From NCBI RefSeq assembly GCF_002234405.1, contig NZ_NMQT01000104.1:1-64000 (forward strand): DNA of 64,000 nucleotides. Direction: 5' to 3'. The position numbers were made by a program, and so were the translations under genes. The stretch comes from Amycolatopsis thailandensis (lineage in GTDB: Bacteria; Actinomycetota; Actinomycetes; Mycobacteriales; Pseudonocardiaceae). The notes under the pieces are model-generated. The model was not told the origin of the DNA. It searched no databases and saw nothing but the letters and a program-made list of their open reading frames with translations. Below, piece after piece: positions 58,583 through 64,000 of the stretch. Numbering within the stretch: position 1 is the stretch's first letter; each line of letters begins with the position of its first letter.

Positions 58583-59314
58583 CTACTTGAGCCAGTCCAG
58601 GTAGTGGGTGGCGGCGATGCGGGCGCCGTCCTTGGTGGTGAGGACGTCACCCTTGACGGCGGAGAACATGCCCGCGGTCTCGTCGTTGGTCACCGAACGC
58701 GTGTCCCCCTTGGCGGACAAGGTGATCCGGCCCAGTTCGTCCAGCGGGTAGACGTCCGGGCCGCCGACGTCGAGAGTGCCGTTCAGCGGCTTTCCCGCGG
58801 AGACCTCGGAAACCGCGGCGGCGACGTCCGCCGCGGCGATCGGCTGGATCGGCGTGCCGGGTAGGCGGACGGTGTTCTCGTCGGCGGTCCAGGACAGCAC
58901 CGCGTCGACGAACTCCATGAACTGCGTGGCGCGGACGATCGAGTAGGGGATCCCGCTGTTCTTGAGGATGTCTTCCTGCAACGTCTTCGCCCGGTAGTAG
59001 TCGAGCTCGGGGACCTGGTCGACGCCGACGATCGACAGGATCACGAAGTGCCCCGTGCCCGCCTTCTTCGCCGCGGCCACGAGGTTGTCCATCGACGTCC
59101 GGAAGAACGCGGGGGAGGCGTCGTCGAAGGTCGGCGAGTTCGTGAGGTTCACGACCACGTCGGCGCCGTCGAGCGCGGCGTCCAGGCCCTGGCCGGTGAG
59201 GAGGTCGACCCCGGTGGACGGCGAATGCGGTACCGCCTCGTGCCCGGCTTCGTTCAGGTTCCGCACGACCTGCGAACCGATCAGCCCGGTCCCGCCGATG
59301 ATCGCGAATTTCAT
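58583..59314 (-). CDS. NAD(P)-binding atypical SDR
   Basis: A 243-residue atypical short-chain dehydrogenase (NmrA/NAD(P)H-binding type). The nucleotide motif is AIIGGTGLIGSQVVRNL (residues 4-20), then DGADVVVNLTNSP and FVILSIVGVDQVPELDYYRA, with YYRAK in the place of the catalytic Tyr-x3-Lys. It may reduce a quinone or act as a sensor protein. It is divergent from an Rrf2 regulator, with two operator copies between, and is therefore probably repressed by it. Confidence 0.92.
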   Translation of the reverse strand: MKFAIIGGTGLIGSQVVRNLNEAGHEAVPHSPSTGVDLLTGQGLDAALDGADVVVNLTNSPTFDDASPAFFRTSMDNLVAAAKKAGTGHFVILSIVGVDQVPELDYYRAKTLQEDILKNSGIPYSIVRATQFMEFVDAVLSWTADENTVRLPGTPIQPIAAADVAAAVSEVSAGKPLNGTLDVGGPDVYPLDELGRITLSAKGDTRSVTNDETAGMFSAVKGDVLTTKDGARIAATHYLDWLK

Positions 59315-59348
59315 GACCCTGTGCCCTTCCTCGACGGGTGCCCGCTAA

Positions 59349-59396
59349 CTCGGACACCTCATGTCCGAGATAATACTCAGACACTTTGTGTCCGAG
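59349..59396. promoter_or_regulatory. two Rrf2 operators CTCGGACA-N5-TGTCCGAG
   Basis: A perfect inverted repeat CTCGGACA-N5-TGTCCGAG occupies 59349-59369, and a second with one mismatch (CTCAGACA) lies at 59376-59396, 27 bp on. They fill the gap between the divergent SDR and Rrf2 genes. The arrangement fits repression of both by the Rrf2 protein. Confidence 0.8.
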
Positions 59397-59422
59397 TCAA
59401 GGGGCGAGTTAGAGTCATCCGG

Positions 59423-59899
59423 GTGAAGATGTCCGGTGGGGTCGAGTGGGCCCTGCACTGCTGTGTCGTGCTGACCTCGGTCGACGAGCCCGCGCCCGCC
59501 GCGCGCCTGGCGCAGCTTCACGACGTCTCGCCCAGCTATCTCGCGAAGCAGCTTCAGGCCCTCTCGCGGGCCGACCTCATCCGATCGGTGCAGGGGAAGG
59601 CCGGCGGCTACGTTCTCACCCGGCCGGCTTCGGAGATCACGGTGCTCGACGTCGTCGAGGCCATCGACGGGCCCGGCCCGGCCTTCATCTGCACCGAGAT
59701 CCGGCAGCGCGGCCCGATGGCGACGCCGCCCGAGGCGTGCACCGCGCCGTGTGCGATCAGCCGCGCGATGGCGAACGCCGAAGTCCAATGGCGGGCGGCG
59801 TTGCGCGCCGTCTCCATCGCGGATCTGGCCGACGGCGTCCGGGGTGACTACGGTCCGGGCGCCCTGGCGGGGATCGGCGCCTGGTTCAAGGACTCGTGA
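59423..59899 (+). CDS. Rrf2 family transcriptional regulator
   Basis: A 158-residue regulator with the Rrf2 winged HTH: VEWALHCCVVLTSVDEPAP, LHDVSPSYLAKQLQALSRAD, GGYVLTRPASEITVLDVVEA. A cysteine region follows: FICTEIRQRGPMATPP then EACTAPCAI, three Cys after the HTH. Such Cys in Rrf2 proteins may hold an Fe-S cluster (as IscR/NsrR), although spacing here is not classical. GTG at 59423 is used; an ATG two codons later is equally possible. It is divergent from the SDR it likely represses. Confidence 0.92.
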   Translation: MKMSGGVEWALHCCVVLTSVDEPAPAARLAQLHDVSPSYLAKQLQALSRADLIRSVQGKAGGYVLTRPASEITVLDVVEAIDGPGPAFICTEIRQRGPMATPPEACTAPCAISRAMANAEVQWRAALRAVSIADLADGVRGDYGPGALAGIGAWFKDS

Positions 59900-60170
59900 G
59901 CGATTCGGGTCGTTCTTTCGAGGGCTAAGTCAAGGTGGCGTGGGCTCGGCGACCTTGGGAACAGGGACCGGAGAAGGCGACCCGGCGGAAGGCGATGGCC
60001 TACGCCAGGCCGTGAAGGCCTCCTTCTCTACTTTCAAGGTCAGGGTCTCGGCAAAGTCGCGTAAGCGGGTGTCGTGAGTGGCGTTTCGTGTTCTGGCGGA
60101 CTCGTATTGTCTACCCACTGGTGTGATTGGCGGTCGAGTGATGCCGGTGCTGGGGCCGGTGTGGTCGACG

Positions 60171-60208
60171 GGGAAGGATTCCGGCCGTTGAGCGTCCGGA
60201 ATCTTCCC
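60171..60208. repeat. hairpin GGGAAGGATTCCGG with TTGAG loop
   Basis: GGGAAGGATTCCGG pairs with CCGGAATCTTCCC around CCGTTGAGCGT, with one bulge and one mismatch. CCCCCGTCAC follows directly, as it does after the hairpin near 17.9 kb on the other strand, so the two look related. Confidence 0.75.
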
Positions 60209-60226
60209 CCGTCACCTCGTCCCTGG

Positions 60227-60275
60227 CGACGATGTAGGAATTGGGACGTTCAACGTCCCAATTCCTACATCGTCG
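60227..60275. repeat. 24-bp perfect-stem palindrome with TTCAA loop
   Basis: The arms 60227-60250 and 60252-60275 are perfect reverse complements around a single base, giving a TTCAA pentaloop. The outer arm begins CGACGATGTAGGAATTGGG. It is one of the most perfect palindromes in the window. Confidence 0.92.
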
Positions 60276-60397
60276 CGCCCTGTCAGCCGCGGAACCGCCA
60301 CTCACGACCACCTGGGCCGATCTGCGCGTGAGTGGGGTGTCGGGATCGCGCCGGTCCGGCGGCCGTGGGCATTCAGGGACTCAGGGCGCCGCGTCGC

Positions 60398-60440
60398 GAA
60401 AGCCACTTTCGCAACCTTCAACGTTGCGAAAGTGGCTTTC
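60398..60440. repeat. 18-bp-stem hairpin, copy 2 of GAAAGCCAC family
   Basis: The arms GAAAGCCACTTTCGCAAC (60398-60415) and its reverse complement (60423-60440) flank the loop CTTCAAC. Compared with the copy at 18231-18273, the one differing stem pair is changed on both sides (G-C there, T-A here), so the fold is kept. Confidence 0.9.
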
Positions 60441-60549
60441 ACAACCTCCTTGACCAGCGCAGAGGCGACTTTGCCGCGACCCTGACCTTCAGGGGAGGCA
60501 AGGAGGCTTTCACGGACTTCGCCCTCCGGGCCAAAGCACCCCACAAGGC

Positions 60550-61344
60550 CTAGAACCGGTCCACGTGTTCGCCGACCCACTGCGCGAACGTCCGCGCCGG
60601 ACGGCCGAGCACCTTCTCGACCGTGCGGTCCACGGTCCTCGCCTCCGTCGGCGGGTCGCTGTGCCAGCCGATCACGTACTCGGCGTCCGCCGTCGACACG
60701 CCGTCGGCCAGCAGCCGGTCGACAGCCTGCTGCCGCGTGATCTGTTCCAGGCCGATGTCGCGGCCCAGGGCGGCGCCGAGGATCGCGATCCGGTCGCGCG
60801 TGGTCAGTGATTCCGGTCCGGTGAGGTTGTAGACCTTGCCCGAGTGTCCGTCCTCCGTGAGCGCCGTGGCGGCGACCGCGCCGATATCGGCCTCGTGCAC
60901 CACGGCGCTGGGGAGGTCGAAGGGTTCGCGGACCACGTTGCCGCCGCGGACGGAATCGGCCCAGGTGAGAGCGTTGGACATGAACTCCTGGGGCTCCAGT
61001 CGCGTCCATTCCACCCCGGACTCGGCCATGGCCTGTTCCGTCGGCCCGACGTAGCCGCCCCACACGATGGTCATCCGCCGCACGCCCGCGTCCACGGCGC
61101 GCTTGACCAGGTCCGCGCCGACGTCGGCGAGCCCCGCGGTCACGGTGATGTGCAGCCGGGTGACACCGTCGAAACTCAGTGTCTCCGGTTCGGTGTGCGT
61201 GCCTCGCACCACCTCGACACCCGCCGGAAGCCGGGCTTCGGCCGGGTTCCGGCTGAGTGCCCGGACGCGTTCCCCTCGGCGGACGAGTTCGGCCACCACG
61301 TGGCGGCCGGTGTTCCCGGTGGCCCCGGTTACCAAGACGGTCAT
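60550..61344 (-). CDS. NmrA-like NAD(P)-binding protein
   Basis: A 264-residue atypical SDR of the NmrA/QOR2-like group: VLVTGATGNTGRHVVAELV (residues 3-21) is the NADP motif, RALSRNPAEARLP follows strand 2, and WTRLEPQEFMSNAL, YNLTGPESLTTRDRIAIL match the C-terminal part. The active-site Tyr-x3-Lys is absent, as is usual for this group; activity may be quinone reduction or redox sensing. The ATG at 61344 aligns with the family; the longer frame starts thirteen codons earlier. Confidence 0.92.
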   Translation of the reverse strand: MTVLVTGATGNTGRHVVAELVRRGERVRALSRNPAEARLPAGVEVVRGTHTEPETLSFDGVTRLHITVTAGLADVGADLVKRAVDAGVRRMTIVWGGYVGPTEQAMAESGVEWTRLEPQEFMSNALTWADSVRGGNVVREPFDLPSAVVHEADIGAVAATALTEDGHSGKVYNLTGPESLTTRDRIAILGAALGRDIGLEQITRQQAVDRLLADGVSTADAEYVIGWHSDPPTEARTVDRTVEKVLGRPARTFAQWVGEHVDRF

Positions 61345-61485
61345 GGGTGATTCCCTTCGTTTTCCGCGAAGGTAAAAGCTCAAGTAATGTGGAGGTCAAG
61401 TGAGCCGGTCAGGAATCGAGAAGCGCCGGTGTCCGCGGAATCCCTAGCGTCTTCGCCACAGGCAAACCGACTCCAGGAGGTTCTC

Positions 61486-61701
61486 GTGAGCAAGCGGATC
61501 CGCACCTTCCACCGGTGGACGTCCCTCGTCTTCGTCGCCACCGTCATCGTCTGCTTCGTCGTCGTGGCGCTGGGCAGCTCGGCCCAGTGGGTGCTCTACA
61601 CACCCCTGCCGCCGCTCTTTCTGCTGATGTTCAGCGGGCTCTACCTGTTCGCGCTGCCGTACACCGCCAAGCGGCGCAATCGGCGGCGCGTGGCCGGGTG
61701 A
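61486..61701 (+). CDS. small two-helix membrane protein
   Basis: A 71-residue membrane protein that I cannot name. Basic ends (SKRIRTFHRW; AKRRNRRRVAG) enclose two hydrophobic segments, LVFVATVIVCFVVVALG (~13-30) and PPLFLLMFSGLYLFALPY (~40-58), so both ends should face the cytosol. GTG at 61486 has AGGAGG six bases upstream, which decides the start. It stands alone between an SDR gene and the glucosidase gene. Confidence 0.75.
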   Translation: MSKRIRTFHRWTSLVFVATVIVCFVVVALGSSAQWVLYTPLPPLFLLMFSGLYLFALPYTAKRRNRRRVAG

Positions 61702-61823
61702 CTTGTCGAGTCTTAGTTTATGGCAAAAATTAACAGGCCCCGTACCGGCCGGAAACTCTTGACGGCGTCGTCGGGTCCGGTGAGGATCGGCCGGTCCCCG
61801 CCTCCCGCAGAATGGACCAGACC

Positions 61824-64000
61824 ATGGCAAGACGTCCTCGCGCGCGCCGAAGTCCGCTCGTCGCCCTGATGAGTCTCACCCTGCTCGGCGGGGCCCTGGT
61901 GGCCACGCCCGCCGCCGTCGCCGCCGAGCAGCCCGTGATCGGGAAGCCAGCGCTCGACCGGGACGGATGTGCCCGGATCGAGAAGAGCCTGCCGACCCTC
62001 GCCGACTGGCCGAAGGTCGAGAGCCGGTTCAAGGGCAAGGCCGGTGACGAGCAGCGGATCGCCGAGATCCTCAAGGGGATGACCCTGGAGGAGAAGGTCG
62101 GGCAGATGACGCAGCCCGAGATCGCCGCGATCACCCCCGACGAGGTCCGCCAGTACTCCATCGGCTCGGTGCTCAACGGTGGCGGCTCGTGGCCGGGCCA
62201 GAACAAGCACGCGTCCCAGCAGGACTGGCTGAAGCTCGCCGACTCCTACTGGGACGCTTCGAAGACCAGCCGGACGAAGATCCCGGTGATCTGGGGCATC
62301 GACGCCGTGCACGGCAACAACAATGTGTACGGAGCCACCGTCTTCCCGCACAACATCGGTCTCGGCGCGGCGCACGACCCGTGCCTGGTGCGCGACGTCT
62401 CCGCGGCGACGGCCCGGCAGATCCGCGCCACCGGCCAGGACTGGGCGTTCGCGCCGACGCTGGCCGTCGTCCAGGACGACCGCTGGGGCCGCACCTACGA
62501 AGGGTTCTCCGAGGACCCACGGATCACCCGGGCCTACGGCTACGAGGCGATCAACGGCCTCCAGGACGGCTCGACCAAACGCATCGGCTACAACGGGGTG
62601 ATCGGTACCGCCAAGCACTTCATCGGTGACGGCGGCACGCTCAAGGGACAGGACCAGGGCGTCAACCCGGCGTCCGAGGCCGAGATGATCAACCTCCACG
62701 GACAGGGCTACTACGGCGCGCTCGCGGCGGGCTCCCAGACCGTGATGGTGTCGTTCAACAGCTGGACCAACGCGGAACTCGGCATCAACGAGGGCAAGCT
62801 GCACGGCAGCGACAAGGCGCTGAACCAGATCCTCAAGGGCAAGATGGGCTTCGACGGCCTCGTCGTGTCCGACTGGAACGGCATCGGCCAGGTCCCGGGC
62901 TGCACGAACTCCTCGTGCCCGCAGGCGATCAACGCCGGTATCGACATCGTGATGGTGCCGAACGACTGGAAGGCGTTCATCACCAGCACCGTCGCGCAGG
63001 TCAACGGCGGCCAGATCCCGATTTCACGGATCGACGACGCGGTGACCCGCATCCTGCGCGTGAAGCTGCGCTCCGGGCTGTACGAGTCGCAGAAGCCGTC
63101 GGACCGTTCCTACGCGAACTCCGACGAGGCGCTGAAGGAGACCTGGCTGGCGCGCGACGCCGTTCGCTCGTCGCAGACGTTGCTGAAGAACAACGGGAAC
63201 GTGCTGCCGCTGAAGCCGAAGTCGAAGGTCCTGGTGGTCGGCAAGAGCGCGGACAGCATCCAGAATCAGACCGGCGGCTGGACGCTGAGCTGGCAGGGGA
63301 CCGGCAACACCAACGCCGACTTCCCGAACGCCACGTCGATCCTTTCCGGGCTCAAGCAGCAGCTCGGCGACGTCAATGTCACCTTCGACGAGAAGGGCGA
63401 CACCGACCCGAAGGGCTACGACGCCGTCATCGCCGTCATCGGTGAGACCCCGTACGCGGAAGGCGTCGGCGACTTGACCCGCAAGACGCTGGAGGCCTCG
63501 AAGCTCTACCCCGAAGACCTGACCGTGCTGGACAAGGTGCGCGGCAAGGGGGCTCCGGTCGTCACCGTCTACGTCGGCGGCCGCCCGTTGTACATGAACA
63601 AGGAGATCAACCGCTCCGACGCGTTCGTGGCGGCGTGGCTGCCCGGTACCGAAGGCGGCGGCGTCGCGGACGTCCTCGTCAAGGGCGGTTTCAAGGGCAC
63701 CCTGTCGTACTCGTGGCCGAAGAGCGCGTGCCAGACGCCGCTGAATCCGGGCTCGGCGGACTACGACCCGCTGTTCAAACTCGGCTACGGCCTCAAGACC
63801 GGCCAGCGTGTCACCATCGGACAGCTGGACGAAACCGTCGGCCCGGTGGCCTGTGGCTCGACCGGTGGCGGCGGCACCGCGACCGAGGACCTCGAGGTGT
63901 TCAACCGCACCGATGTCGCGCCGTACAAGGGTTTCATCGGTTCCGCGCAGAACTGGGGCGGCACCGAGATCGGCCCCGACGGCACCGCCTCGCACGCCGA
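61824..64000 (+). CDS. secreted glycoside hydrolase family 3 beta-glucosidase (3' truncated)
   Basis: The first 725 residues of a secreted GH3 enzyme, open to the window edge. Residues 1-33 are a signal peptide (SPLVALMSLTLLGGALVATP, cleavage near AVAAEQ). The TIM-barrel domain shows MTLEEKVGQMTQPE, WGIDAVHGNNNVYGATVFPH, KHFIGDGGT and the nucleophile Asp in GLVVSDWNGIGQ. The (alpha/beta)6 domain follows with QTLLKNNGNVLPL and IAVIGETPYAEGVGD, then a C-terminal part with GGGGTATEDLEVF. It resembles exo-1,4/1,3-beta-glucan glucohydrolases. ATG at 61824 is used; an ATG four codons upstream is possible. The ribosome site is weak. Confidence 0.95.
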   Translation, partial: MARRPRARRSPLVALMSLTLLGGALVATPAAVAAEQPVIGKPALDRDGCARIEKSLPTLADWPKVESRFKGKAGDEQRIAEILKGMTLEEKVGQMTQPEIAAITPDEVRQYSIGSVLNGGGSWPGQNKHASQQDWLKLADSYWDASKTSRTKIPVIWGIDAVHGNNNVYGATVFPHNIGLGAAHDPCLVRDVSAATARQIRATGQDWAFAPTLAVVQDDRWGRTYEGFSEDPRITRAYGYEAINGLQDGSTKRIGYNGVIGTAKHFIGDGGTLKGQDQGVNPASEAEMINLHGQGYYGALAAGSQTVMVSFNSWTNAELGINEGKLHGSDKALNQILKGKMGFDGLVVSDWNGIGQVPGCTNSSCPQAINAGIDIVMVPNDWKAFITSTVAQVNGGQIPISRIDDAVTRILRVKLRSGLYESQKPSDRSYANSDEALKETWLARDAVRSSQTLLKNNGNVLPLKPKSKVLVVGKSADSIQNQTGGWTLSWQGTGNTNADFPNATSILSGLKQQLGDVNVTFDEKGDTDPKGYDAVIAVIGETPYAEGVGDLTRKTLEASKLYPEDLTVLDKVRGKGAPVVTVYVGGRPLYMNKEINRSDAFVAAWLPGTEGGGVADVLVKGGFKGTLSYSWPKSACQTPLNPGSADYDPLFKLGYGLKTGQRVTIGQLDETVGPVACGSTGGGGTATEDLEVFNRTDVAPYKGFIGSAQNWGGTEIGPDGTASHA

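Larger units (their letters stand above)
60010..60515. repeat. 51-bp imperfect inverted repeat enclosing 404 bp
   Basis: Bases 60010-60060 match the reverse complement of 60465-60515 at 43 of 51 positions, counted by eye. Shared blocks are CCGTGAA, GCCTCCTT, GAAGGTCAGGGTC-type core and GGCAAAGTCGC at the inner end. The enclosed block holds three hairpins and the GTCGTGAGTGG arms, so it looks like a composite element. Confidence 0.75.
59900..60549. other. 650-bp intergenic region of nested palindromes, no gene
   Basis: No coding frame is convincing. From outside in there is a 51-bp inverted repeat pair (60010-60060 and 60465-60515), GTCGTGAGTGG arms at ~60068 and ~60313, and three separate hairpins, each annotated. 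The region is convergent-facing: Rrf2 reads in from the left and an SDR gene from the right. Confidence 0.65.

Overview
The window reads as chromosomal DNA of a high-GC actinomycete, most likely Pseudonocardiaceae and Amycolatopsis-like. The case rests on very high GC with strong third-position bias, frequent GTG/TTG starts, a mycothiol-dependent-type enzyme, an MptB-type GT-C mannosyltransferase, a LAxTG-anchored surface protein and many regulator/target pairs. The genus is inferred from overall style, not proven. No rRNA, tRNA, CRISPR, phage or transposase gene was recognised.

Layout. 1-3.1 kb: end of an ABC exporter-type transporter, an alpha/beta hydrolase and a BtrH-like cysteine-protease-fold protein. 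3.3-11.6 kb: one 2763-residue secreted protein made mostly of 128-residue DUF11-type repeats, ending in a LAVTG sorting signal. 11.6-17.8 kb: RidA, a mycothiol-dependent-type enzyme, a rhodanese with a divergent TetR regulator, a fused SecDF and a cation/proton antiporter. 18.4-21.9 kb: a small PH-like protein and an NLR-like STAND ATPase (lipase fold, NB-ARC, eight TPRs), the best immunity candidate here. 22.3-28.7 kb: LysR regulators, a chitin-binding serine protease, a SugE exporter under a guanidine-III riboswitch, an MFS pump and a TetR repressor. 28.7-38.9 kb: SRPBCC proteins, an MptB-like mannosyltransferase, a DUF4230 protein, an antiporter, a GAF regulator with a flavin monooxygenase, an SDR, and a WYL regulator with a DinB protein. 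39.2-44.8 kb: an acyltransferase-SGNH protein, a nitrilase plus amino-acid oxidase operon, VanZ and isochorismatase-like proteins. 44.9-51.4 kb: a TolB-like protein, a decayed MFS gene, two secreted phosphoesterases, a MerR regulator and a penicillin-binding-fold hydrolase. 51.5-58.5 kb: a glycerol locus with an unusual glycerol kinase-hemerythrin fusion, an IclR regulator and glpF-glpK-glpD. 58.5-64 kb: two NAD(P)-binding SDRs, an Rrf2 regulator, a small membrane protein and the start of a GH3 glucosidase.

How the parts work together. The best understood circuits are glycerol uptake and oxidation (IclR, two operator copies, glpF-K-D), guanidinium export (riboswitch plus SugE), and several self-contained repressor/operator/target sets (TetR-rhodanese, LysR-MFS, Rrf2-SDR, MerR). 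Intergenic spaces are unusually rich in long palindromes. Two of them are head-to-head arrays of a short motif repeated at exactly 21-bp spacing. Others share the arm GTCGTGAGTGG or a TTCAA loop, and one pair shows a compensatory base change. These appear to be dispersed families and are the most distinctive non-coding signal in the window.
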